64,000 nt of DNA from JBNKFQ01 sp050289385 (GTDB taxonomy: Bacteria; Pseudomonadota; Gammaproteobacteria; Pseudomonadales; Porticoccaceae), in contig JBNKFQ010000281.1 of the NCBI GenBank assembly GCA_050289385.1, forward strand, positions 1 to 64,000, in the 5' to 3' direction. Position numbers and translations under genes: made by a program. Numbering within the stretch: the first letter of the stretch is position 1; each line of letters begins with the position of its first letter. Shown here one piece after another: positions 42,883 to 50,946 of this stretch. Under the pieces are notes generated by a model. The model was not told the DNA's origin. It saw nothing but the letters and a program-made list of their open reading frames with translations, and searched no databases.

Positions 42883-44721
42883 ATGAATATACAAAAACTT
42901 TCTGTCATTTTATGTTGTGTTACGGCTATGGCTGGAGCCGGAGAAACAGTCAAGGTTTTGGTTGGTCCCAATATTCTGGTGAGTAAAGATGGTAACTTTC
43001 CTCATGTAGAAACCATGGTTGCAGCCAACCCGGTCGATGCCAGCAACCTGATTGGTGGCGCCATGGCATTTTCGATGCCTGGTGGTGGGATACAGTCAAA
43101 AACCTATACGTCTCTGGATGGGGGCTATAACTGGAAGGCGACAACCTATCCTGAACAACGCAAGTTTGGTGGTCATCACCCTCAGGTGGCTTTTGGTGCG
43201 TCCGGCACTGCCCTGTTTACAACACTGGCTTTTATGAGGGACAAAGCCGATCAAAACCGGACTGCCTTGCATCTTTATCGTTCTGAAGATCGCGGCATTA
43301 ACTGGAGCAAACCGGTAACTTTAGGGTATGACTACAACTATCAGCAGATAGTGGTTGATCATACTTCCGGAAAATTTTCCGGACATGTCTATGTTGGCGC
43401 CACCTTTGAAAAAAGTGGCAAGGTCGGAGTTTTTCGTTCAGAGGATGATGGGTTTACTTTTGTTGGTCCGGTTGAGGTAGCTGAAGAGCCGAAGGGCAAA
43501 AGTGTAAAAGTAACACAATTGCTGGTATTTGATGACGGCGAACTATTCGTACCTTTTTGGTATACAAATATAGATGGTCCACTGGCAAATACGACGGCCT
43601 GGTTTGCCACTTCAAAAGATGGAGGAATCAGTTTTTCCAAACCGTCTCAAGTGTTTTCACGGACAATGAGTCGTGAGGCGATACCCAAAGGCCGCATGAA
43701 TGGTAACCCGATGTACGCTATCGATAAGTCCACAGGGCCACGGCAAAATCAATTATATGTTGTATGGGAAGACATTTATAACGGCCGCGTTCGTATTATG
43801 TTCTCGCGGTCGAATGACAGGGGAACAACCTGGAGCGAAGCAAAGTTGTTGGATGCAAAAGTGTCCTCAGGTGATCAGTATCAGCAAATGTTGACCGTAA
43901 ATAATAAGGGCGTTCTGGGGATTACCTGGTTTGATACTCGTGATGAGCAGAACGAAACGCACTATAATCAGTATTTTTCCGCATCAATTGACGGTGGCAA
44001 AACGTTCACAGATCCGGTGCGTATTTCCAGTAAAACATCGGTGCCAATTGCAGAAGGTAACAAGGCAGTGATGGCGATGGAATTTCAACTTCATGGTACA
44101 GTTGCTCCAAACCTTTTGTCTGCAGCTATTCTTTATCCCGACGGTGGCGATTACATGGGATTGACAGCAGATACAGAAGGTGTTTTCCATCCACTTTGGG
44201 TAGACAGCCGCAGTGGTACTTTTCAGATTTGGTCTGCTCCGGTTAGGGTGCAGTCTACAAAAGATGGTATGACTTCAGCGGGTAATAACGCAAAAGACTC
44301 AAAAAAACATATTGTGGCAGCCGTTACGTCCAGAGTAAAACTGGTATTTGATGCCACACATTATGATTCGAATAATTCTGTGTTAAGTATTCCTGTGCGT
44401 ATCCAGAACGTATCGTCACAGGCTATTTATGGGCCAATTACCATTGAGGCAACTGTGGATCAGGAAAGAATTGAGCGCAAAAAGGCGTTTGGAGCCGAAA
44501 TACAACCGCTTGAAATTCTGAATGCAACCAATGGTAAAAGTCACAATGGCGCTGTTTTTGATTATTCGAATGCAATGGGTGATTTCGATGTTCTGGAGCC
44601 CGGTGCGCAGACGAATGCTCTGGTTTGGCAGCTTAAGGTGGCAGATCCTCTGGTGCTGCCTGAGTTCAGGTTTACTGTAAAGGGACAATTGCAGTTTTCA
44701 AAAGGGCCGGGGGACTTATAG
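42883..44721 (+). CDS. Exported protein with six Asp-box repeats, paralogue of the preceding gene
   Basis: A 612-residue protein that parallels its neighbour from end to end. The shared start is VGPNILVSKDGNFPHVETMVAANP. Its six Asp-boxes are SLDGGYNW, SEDRGINW, SEDDGFTF, SKDGGISF, SNDRGTTW and SIDGGKTF. The C-terminal domain has EILNATNGKSHNGAVFDYS and ADPLVLPEF. The signal peptide (LSVILCCVTAMAGAG) looks like a type I signal, unlike the lipoprotein signal of the first copy, so the two may be placed differently. It starts 16 bases after the first gene and its stop overlaps the convergent cupin gene by six bases. Confidence 0.82.
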   Translation: MNIQKLSVILCCVTAMAGAGETVKVLVGPNILVSKDGNFPHVETMVAANPVDASNLIGGAMAFSMPGGGIQSKTYTSLDGGYNWKATTYPEQRKFGGHHPQVAFGASGTALFTTLAFMRDKADQNRTALHLYRSEDRGINWSKPVTLGYDYNYQQIVVDHTSGKFSGHVYVGATFEKSGKVGVFRSEDDGFTFVGPVEVAEEPKGKSVKVTQLLVFDDGELFVPFWYTNIDGPLANTTAWFATSKDGGISFSKPSQVFSRTMSREAIPKGRMNGNPMYAIDKSTGPRQNQLYVVWEDIYNGRVRIMFSRSNDRGTTWSEAKLLDAKVSSGDQYQQMLTVNNKGVLGITWFDTRDEQNETHYNQYFSASIDGGKTFTDPVRISSKTSVPIAEGNKAVMAMEFQLHGTVAPNLLSAAILYPDGGDYMGLTADTEGVFHPLWVDSRSGTFQIWSAPVRVQSTKDGMTSAGNNAKDSKKHIVAAVTSRVKLVFDATHYDSNNSVLSIPVRIQNVSSQAIYGPITIEATVDQERIERKKAFGAEIQPLEILNATNGKSHNGAVFDYSNAMGDFDVLEPGAQTNALVWQLKVADPLVLPEFRFTVKGQLQFSKGPGDL

Positions 44722-45063
44722 GCTCTGATCAGCGGTTCCTGAGTAATAAATAGCCAGCCATACAGTTTTTTTGTCTTGTGGTGTCCACTCCACTCTATGT
44801 TTTTTATGAGCTGAAATATTCAGGTAGTCACCCGGTTTCAACCGGCGGGGTTCGGTGTCGCCATCAATAAGCAAATGGGCTTCACCCTGTAGCAGCAATA
44901 CCCACTCGTTTTCATATTGATCGTACCAAAAACCGGGGGGTGAGCACTGCCCTTCGGACACTATACGTTCCACCCGGAAGTGACCTGAGCCTGTTAATAA
45001 TGTTTCAAACAGCTCGCTTGGCAGTGACGGTGGAATATCTTGAAACAGGCTTTTCGTTTTCAT
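44716..45063 (-). CDS. Cupin domain protein
   Basis: A 115-residue single-domain cupin. Motif 1 (FWYDQYENEWVLLLQGEA) lacks the usual metal-binding histidines but keeps the Glu-x6-Gly pattern. Motif 2 is LKPGDYLNISAHKKHRVEWT with a His. This matches a common family of small cupins of unknown role. Metal binding is uncertain because of the motif 1 change. It is convergent with the propeller gene and is followed by ubiD on the same strand side. Confidence 0.8.
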   Translation of the reverse strand: MKTKSLFQDIPPSLPSELFETLLTGSGHFRVERIVSEGQCSPPGFWYDQYENEWVLLLQGEAHLLIDGDTEPRRLKPGDYLNISAHKKHRVEWTPQDKKTVWLAIYYSGTADQSL

Positions 45064-45117
45064 GTTGTCTAACAGGCTGTGGCTATCTGGTCAGGTTTGC
45101 CCAATACAAAATTCATC

Positions 45118-46584
45118 TTAAAATATGTCCAACTCATCCCAGATCTGATCAACTCGTTGTTTGACGGTTTCGCTCATGGTAATGGGATCGCCCCATTCCC
45201 GTTCTGTTTCTCCTGGCCACTTGTTGGTGGCATCAAAACCGATTTTGGAGCCCAATCCCGATACAGGCGAAGCAAAATCCAGATAATCTATAGGTGTGTT
45301 GTCCACAATTACCGTATCGCGACCTGGATCCATGCGTGTGGTCATGGCCCAGATCACATCTTTCCAGTCACGGGCATTTATATCGTCGTCGGTGACGATA
45401 ACAAATTTTGTGTACATAAATTGACGCAAAAATGACCATACTCCCATCATGATCCGTTTGGCATGGCCGGCGTACTGCTTTTTTATGGTCACTACTGCAA
45501 GGCGATAAGAACAACCTTCGGGGGGTAAATAGAAGTCAGCAATTTCCGGGAACTGCTTTTGCAGAATTGGCACGAAAACTTCATTCAGGGCGAGCCCCAG
45601 GATAGCGGGTTCGTCAGGTGGGCGGCCAGTATAAGTACTGTGATAAATGGGGTTTTCCCTGTGCGTGATGCGGTCAACGGTAAATACGGGGAAATGGTCC
45701 ACTTCATTGTAGTATCCGGTATGGTCGCCGAAGGGGCCTTCTGCCGCTATGTCCCCGGGGTGAATATGGCCTTCCAGAATAATTTCGGCAGTAGCTGGCA
45801 CCTGCAGATCGTTACCAATACTTTTCACGACTTCCGTTTTTTCGCCGCGCAGCAGGCCGGCAAATGCGTACTCTGACAGTGTGTCAGGCACAGGTGTTAC
45901 GGCGCCCAGAATAGTGGCGGGATCTGCTCCAAGAGCAATGGATACCGGAAACGCTTGCCCGGGGTTTTGTTGCTGCCAATCTCGAAAATCAAGAGCGCCT
46001 CCCCGGTGGGTTAGCCAGCGCATGATCAATCGATTTTTGCCAATAAGCTGCATGCGGTAAATGCCAAGATTCTGGCGTTCCTTATGGGGCCCGCGAGTGA
46101 CAACCAGTGGCCAGGTAATCAGGGGGCCGGCATCGTTTGGCCAACAGGTTTGTATCGGAATCTTGCCGAGGTCGACGTCGTCATTTTCCAGTACGATTTG
46201 TTGGCAGGGCGCTTTTTTGACAAGTTTTGCTGACATATTGAGTACTTGTTTAAACGTACTTCGGTTTTCCCACAGTTCCCTGAAGCCTTTGGGGGGTTCC
46301 GGCTCCTTCAGAAAAGCCATAAGTCGGCCGACATCCCTCAAGGCCGCCACATTTTCCTGCCCCATACCAAGCGCCACTCTCTCTGGTGATCCAAACAGGT
46401 TGGCCAGTACCGGCATGTCATGGCCGATGGGGTTTTCAAACAAAAGTGCGGGGCCACCAGCACGCAGGGTGCGGTCGGCAATCTCTGTCATTTCAAGCCT
46501 GGGGTCAACCGGGGTTGTAATGCGTTTTAGTTCCCCGCGTTTTTCCAGTGCTGCGATAAATTCTCTGAGGTCTTTGTATTGCAT
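45118..46584 (-). CDS. ubiD: 4-hydroxy-3-polyprenylbenzoate decarboxylase
   Basis: A 488-residue prenyl-FMN-dependent decarboxylase of ubiquinone synthesis. It starts MQYKDLREFIAALEKRGELKRI and contains GMQLIGKNRL-type substrate region (YRMQLIGKNRLIMRW), the catalytic Glu-Arg-Glu surroundings (EYAFAGLLRGEKTEVVK), and TDDDINARDWKDVIWAM. Length and all motifs match E. coli UbiD. Its cofactor needs UbiX, which is not in the window. Position near rho-trxA-ppx fits Pseudomonas. Confidence 0.96.
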   Translation of the reverse strand: MQYKDLREFIAALEKRGELKRITTPVDPRLEMTEIADRTLRAGGPALLFENPIGHDMPVLANLFGSPERVALGMGQENVAALRDVGRLMAFLKEPEPPKGFRELWENRSTFKQVLNMSAKLVKKAPCQQIVLENDDVDLGKIPIQTCWPNDAGPLITWPLVVTRGPHKERQNLGIYRMQLIGKNRLIMRWLTHRGGALDFRDWQQQNPGQAFPVSIALGADPATILGAVTPVPDTLSEYAFAGLLRGEKTEVVKSIGNDLQVPATAEIILEGHIHPGDIAAEGPFGDHTGYYNEVDHFPVFTVDRITHRENPIYHSTYTGRPPDEPAILGLALNEVFVPILQKQFPEIADFYLPPEGCSYRLAVVTIKKQYAGHAKRIMMGVWSFLRQFMYTKFVIVTDDDINARDWKDVIWAMTTRMDPGRDTVIVDNTPIDYLDFASPVSGLGSKIGFDATNKWPGETEREWGDPITMSETVKQRVDQIWDELDIF

Positions 46585-46997
46585 AAAGGTTTGTTAGATG
46601 AATTATGTGGTGGAACCTTAGCACAGAGTGCTTCATTTTGGTTGTGTCTTGTTGACTTTAAGGAGGCGCAGTATCGATCAGGTTCAGGTTCGTTTAGCTA
46701 AACCCAACAAATTCAAACCCTGAATAGTTGGAGTTGTTCCTTGCCCCGGACTGCGCAAAATATACGCTACAGTCGAGATGTATAAATGTTTTGTCTTAAG
46801 TAAGTGCTATTCGTGTCAGAGCATGTTAGCAGGGACCAGACAGCTCCAGGTTAAATAACTGTATTGACTTGAAAAAATTGGCATTGCCTCCTAAAGTATT
46901 GAAATGCCTTGGGATGGGCGTGGCGGCTGTCTTTGCTTTTTTCGGCAGCTGTATTTAACAAAAATGGTTATTACTGATAAGTATTAAGAGGTTTGTT
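46585..46997. other. Long divergent intergenic region between ubiD and the cold-shock gene
   Basis: There are 413 bases with no convincing ORF. Visible structures are a 12-base palindrome GTTTAGCTAAAC (46692-46703) nested between TCAGG and CCTGA, and AGCAC/GTGCT near 46619. A TTGACT lies at 46864 without a well-placed -10. The right part is the likely leader of the cold-shock mRNA, which in this family tends to be long and structured. Confidence 0.4.
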
Positions 46998-47213
46998 ATG
47001 TCAGATATGGTTTCAGGTATTGTCAAGTGGTTTAACGATGCCAAAGGGTATGGGTTTATTGAGCGGGAAGGTCAGCCCGATGTATTTGTTCACTATCGGT
47101 CAATTAACGGCACAGGTCGACGATCTCTCTATGAGGGCCAACACGTTTCGTTTGAGGTTGTCGATGGTCAAAAAGGTGCTCAAGCGGCCAATGTGATGGT
47201 TACTGAGTCCTGA
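46998..47213 (+). CDS. Cold-shock domain protein
   Basis: A 71-residue CSD protein. RNP1 is KGYGFIE and RNP2 VFVHY, with the aromatic surface residues in place (VKWFNDAKGYGFI). Residues GRRSLYEGQHVSFEVVDGQKGAQAANV complete the barrel. CspD-like members of this length act on replication or mRNA under stress; assignment to a given Csp is not possible. It is monocistronic with a strong terminator. An ATG just upstream in another frame is spurious. Confidence 0.93.
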   Translation: MSDMVSGIVKWFNDAKGYGFIEREGQPDVFVHYRSINGTGRRSLYEGQHVSFEVVDGQKGAQAANVMVTES

Positions 47214-47235
47214 CGTAACAACTCCGGTAAACAAC

Positions 47236-47266
47236 AAAGAGACCAGCCATAATAACTGGTCTCTTT
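47236..47266 (+). terminator. Intrinsic terminator of the cold-shock gene
   Basis: AAAGAGACCAG pairs perfectly with CTGGTCTCTTT around CCATAATAA, 22 bases after the stop codon. The Ts after the stem complete it. Confidence 0.9.
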
Positions 47267-47364
47267 CTCATATCGTATTCCAATATCCCCGCTACCAGCG
47301 CAAGGGCTTCGCGCAGTGTTGGCGTTAAGGATATCGGCGGCTTGGTCGCGAATGCCGATTGCTG

Positions 47365-48624
47365 CTATTTTTTCTTCATCGCAAGGAAAAATTCGTTATT
47401 GCTCTTGAACCCCTTGAGACGATCCAGGAGGAACTCTGTAGCGGCGACGTCTTCCATATCGTGCAACAATTTGCGCAAAATCCACACGCGTTGCAGCTCA
47501 TCTTCGGCCATCAGCAGTTCTTCGCGGCGGGTGCCGGAACGACGCACATTGATCGCGGGGAACACGCGTTTTTCAGCAATTTTGCGATCCAGGTGTAACT
47601 CCAGATTGCCCGTGCCCTTGAATTCTTCGTAAATCACTTCGTCCATTTTCGAACCGGTATCTACCAGAGCAGTAGCAATAATGGTGAGTGAACCACCGTG
47701 TTCAATATTGCGCGCAGCACCGAAAAAGCGTTTTGGTTTTTCCAGAGCGTGGGCGTCCACACCGCCGGTGAGAACCTTGCCAGATGAAGGTTGCACAGTG
47801 TTATAGGCGCGTGCCAAACGGGTAATGGAGTCCAGTAGTATCACCACGTTCTTTTTGTGTTCCACCAGGCGCTTGGCTTTTTCTATGACCATTTCGGCAA
47901 CCTGAACATGGCGTGAAGGTGGTTCATCAAAAGTGGACGCTACCACTTCGCCACGGACAGTGCGCTCCATTTCTGTTACTTCTTCCGGACGTTCATCAAT
48001 TAACAGCACCATAATATGTGCATCCGGATCATTGCGAATAATTGACTGTGCAATATTCTGCATCATTATGGTCTTGCCAGCCTTGGGTGGTGCGACGATA
48101 AGACCGCGCTGCCCTTTCCCGATTGGCGACACCAGATCGATAATGCGTCCGGTCAAATCTTCGGTACTGCCATTGCCTGCTTCCAACCGGTAAGGTTCGT
48201 CAGGGAACAGTGGTGTCAGGTTTTCAAACAGGATCTTGCTGCGTGCGTTTTCCGGTTTGTCAAAGTTGATCATGTCGACTTTAAGCATGGCGAAGTAACG
48301 CTCACCCTCTTTGGGTGGGCGAATTTTGCCCGATACAGAGTCGCCGGTGCGCAGGTTAAAACGTCGGATCTGGCTGGGAGAGACATAAATGTCGTCTGGT
48401 CCCGCGAGGTAGGAGCTGTCGGCAGAGCGCAGAAAGCCAAAGCCGTCGGGTAGTATTTCCAGCACGCCATCACCATAAATGTCTTCGCCACTCTTGGCAT
48501 GACGTTTCAGGATGGTGAAGATAATGTCTTGTTTGCGTGATCGGGCCAGATTGTCCAGACCGATACCTTCGGCGATTTCAAGCAGCTCGCCAATTGGCTT
48601 GGTTTTGAGGTCAGTTAGGTTCAT
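47365..48624 (-). CDS. rho: Transcription termination factor Rho
   Basis: A 419-residue RNA helicase, the usual length. It starts MNLTDLKTKPIGELLEIAEGIG, followed by the cold-shock-like RNA-binding domain (GFGFLRSADSSYLAGPDDIYVS), Walker A APPKAGKT, the DSITRLARAYN region and the Q/R-loops (PSSGKVLTGGVDAHALEKPKRFFGAARN). It ends untranslated mRNA transcription. trxA lies upstream on the same strand, as in E. coli and Pseudomonas. About 280 bases of leader between trxA and rho may carry autoregulation. Confidence 0.98.
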   Translation of the reverse strand: MNLTDLKTKPIGELLEIAEGIGLDNLARSRKQDIIFTILKRHAKSGEDIYGDGVLEILPDGFGFLRSADSSYLAGPDDIYVSPSQIRRFNLRTGDSVSGKIRPPKEGERYFAMLKVDMINFDKPENARSKILFENLTPLFPDEPYRLEAGNGSTEDLTGRIIDLVSPIGKGQRGLIVAPPKAGKTIMMQNIAQSIIRNDPDAHIMVLLIDERPEEVTEMERTVRGEVVASTFDEPPSRHVQVAEMVIEKAKRLVEHKKNVVILLDSITRLARAYNTVQPSSGKVLTGGVDAHALEKPKRFFGAARNIEHGGSLTIIATALVDTGSKMDEVIYEEFKGTGNLELHLDRKIAEKRVFPAINVRRSGTRREELLMAEDELQRVWILRKLLHDMEDVAATEFLLDRLKGFKSNNEFFLAMKKK

Positions 48625-48904
48625 AAAGAAATTGCTTTGTCTGTTAAGTGTTTGATGTTGTTAAAAATTGGATGATCGTAGCGAAAGGGGCAACGGAATC
48701 CAGAAATAAAGGAGTTAGTTATTATGCCGCTCGGAGTAGCTGGATCAGGTAATTGGAAAAGTGATTCGGTTCGCAGGCGGCTTTATATTGTCGGGCTATC
48801 GTTCCAAGTATACAGGTTCGTAAGCAGAGTGCAAACCGGAACGCGCCAATACCTTTTGGTTCAGCCCTGTTGGCTCAGGCGTGCTCCGGTAAGCCATGCG
48901 CGAT

Positions 48905-49231
48905 TTAACTATGCTCTTCTATGAACTGGGTTAACTGCGGTTTGGACAGGGCTCCCACCTTGCTTGCTTCCAGGTTTCCGTCCTTGAACAGCATCAGGGT
49001 CGGGATGCCGCGCACATTGTACTTGGCAGCCATCTCCTTGTTGCTGTCTACATCGACTTTGCAAATCTTGAGCTTGCCGGCCATCTCATCTGCCAGTTGT
49101 TCCAATATGGGGGCAATCATCTTGCATGGGCCGCACCAGGTGGCCCAAAAATCTACCAGTACGGGGGTGTCGGCGTTCATCACCTCGGCTTCAAAGCTTG
49201 CATCGGTGATGTGGGCGATATTTTCGCTCAT
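48905..49231 (-). CDS. trxA: Thioredoxin
   Basis: A 108-residue protein with the WATWCGPCKM active site, the buried Asp in VLVDFWA, and the cis-Pro loop RGIPTLMLFKDG. It reduces protein disulfides in the cytoplasm using thioredoxin reductase. The trxA-rho order on the same strand and the divergent ppx are the usual arrangement. Confidence 0.97.
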   Translation of the reverse strand: MSENIAHITDASFEAEVMNADTPVLVDFWATWCGPCKMIAPILEQLADEMAGKLKICKVDVDSNKEMAAKYNVRGIPTLMLFKDGNLEASKVGALSKPQLTQFIEEHS

Positions 49232-49408
49232 GCTCAGGTCTCCATCAAAAGTTATGCGTAAACCGGTCAGTATTTAGATACCCGCGATCGATGGGTATAC
49301 AATTGCCGCGATAGTAGCACCCGTAAACAGGGGCAGACAATCAATACTCGGCTATGAGGTTTATTGGTTGCATCAATCAATGGGGTCTGATTCAGGCATT
49401 TCAACTAT

Positions 49409-50902
49409 ATGGATGAATTACAGTCGTCACCACTGCTTGCTGCACTGGACCTGGGGTCCAACAGCTTTCACCTCATTGTCGCTCGTGTAGAGCATGGTGA
49501 AATCAGGCCAATAGAACGAATTGGCGAGAAGGTTCAACTGGCCGCTGGTATCGAAAAGGGCTTGTTATCTGATGCAGCTATAGAGCGTGGACTGGAGTGC
49601 CTGGCCCGTTTTCGACAAGTGTTGGACAGTTTTAAGCCCAACCTGGTTCGCGCAGTAGGTACTAACGCCTTGCGCGCTGCTAAAAACAGTCGGGCTTTTA
49701 CCGAGTCTGCAGATGCTATTCTCGGTTGCCCGATAGAAATTATTTCCGGTCGGGAAGAGGCGCGGTTGATTTACCTTGGAGTCGCTCACACTCGCGCTGA
49801 TGATCAACAGTCCCGCCTGGTGGTTGACATTGGTGGCGGTAGTACCGAGTTTGTGGTGGGGCAGCAGTTTGAGGCAAAGTTGCTCGAGAGTCTTCACATG
49901 GGATGCGTGGGTTATATGCAGCGCTTTTTTCCAAACGGAGACATCAACGAAAAACGGTTTCGCAAGGCCTATGAAGCCGCCACTCTTGAAGTGCTCAATA
50001 TTCGCAATGCATACCATAATTTAGGGTGGCAAGAATGTATTGGTTCGTCCGGAACCCTGTTGGCAATTGAATTGGTTTTGCAGGAGCAGGGTTGGGTGAC
50101 GGAGGGGATTACGGCAAAGGCGCTTGGTAAACTGTGCCAAAAACTGTTTGGTTATTCCCATGTTGACGAGCTTGACTTCCCTGGGCTCCCGGATAATCGC
50201 CGTGCTGTATTTCCGTCGGGGCTAGCCATTGTGTGTGCACTGGTGGATGGACTCGGGATCAGGCGGATGAGTACCTCCAGTGGAGCGCTGCGCGAGGGTG
50301 TTGTCTACGATATGCTGGGCCGTTTACGTCATGAAGATGTGCGTGAGCGGAGTGTCGGTGCTTTGATGCAACGTTACAATGTTGACGAGCAAACAGCTGG
50401 TCGAGTGGAGATAATGGCCGGACGTTTGTGTAATTACGTTCAGGATCGCTGGGACCTGAACTCCGATGACCTGTTATTGTTGCGTTGGGCAGCACGCTTG
50501 CATGAAGTGGGTTTGGCTATTGCACACAGTCAGTTCCACAGGCATGGTGAATACGTTATTTACAACTCGGATCTGCCCGGTTTTTCCAGCCGTGATCAAA
50601 CTGCCCTGGCGCTGTTGGTGCGCGGCCATCGTCGCAAATTTCCAGTGGACTTGTTTGCCGCTTTGCCAGCCAAGCAACGCACCCAACTGGAGCGAATATG
50701 TCTGTTGCTGCGGTTGGCGGTACTTTTTAAGTATGTGACACCACTCGAAGGTGAGCCTGAATTTGCTATAGATGCCAGTGACCACACCTTGCAGTTGACG
50801 TTTGCTGAAGACTGGTTGAACCGGCATCCGATGACTGCTGCCGAGCTGCTCAATGAGGCAGAACAGTTACAGGGTACAGGCTATACATTGGCTATTGTCT
50901 GA
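49409..50902 (+). CDS. ppx: Exopolyphosphatase
   Basis: A 497-residue Ppx/GppA enzyme that removes terminal phosphates from polyphosphate and may act on pppGpp. Signatures are LLAALDLGSNSFHLIVARVE, RAVGTNALRAAKN, and VVDIGGGSTEFVVG of the actin-like ATPase fold. A C-terminal HD-like helical region follows (LLLRWAARLHEVGLAIAHSQFHRHGEYVI). It converges with ppk across 44 bases. Together they set the cell's polyphosphate level, which links to the ppGpp genes elsewhere in the window. Confidence 0.96.
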   Translation: MDELQSSPLLAALDLGSNSFHLIVARVEHGEIRPIERIGEKVQLAAGIEKGLLSDAAIERGLECLARFRQVLDSFKPNLVRAVGTNALRAAKNSRAFTESADAILGCPIEIISGREEARLIYLGVAHTRADDQQSRLVVDIGGGSTEFVVGQQFEAKLLESLHMGCVGYMQRFFPNGDINEKRFRKAYEAATLEVLNIRNAYHNLGWQECIGSSGTLLAIELVLQEQGWVTEGITAKALGKLCQKLFGYSHVDELDFPGLPDNRRAVFPSGLAIVCALVDGLGIRRMSTSSGALREGVVYDMLGRLRHEDVRERSVGALMQRYNVDEQTAGRVEIMAGRLCNYVQDRWDLNSDDLLLLRWAARLHEVGLAIAHSQFHRHGEYVIYNSDLPGFSSRDQTALALLVRGHRRKFPVDLFAALPAKQRTQLERICLLLRLAVLFKYVTPLEGEPEFAIDASDHTLQLTFAEDWLNRHPMTAAELLNEAEQLQGTGYTLAIV

Positions 50903-50946
50903 TTCCCTGCATCCACCACCCGGGTGGTATGTGACTCCTGCAGAGA

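Noticed and set aside
40992..44721. Calling the Asp-box proteins sialidases
   Set aside because: Asp-boxes are structural. The arginine triad and FRIP motif needed for sialidase activity are not seen, so only a propeller fold is claimed.
46585..46997. FMN or other known riboswitch upstream of ubiD
   Set aside because: The conserved core elements of the FMN aptamer could not be found on the ubiD strand.
48724..48924. 66-codon plus-strand frame between trxA and rho
   Set aside because: It overlaps the end of trxA, has no motif, and lies in the probable rho leader.
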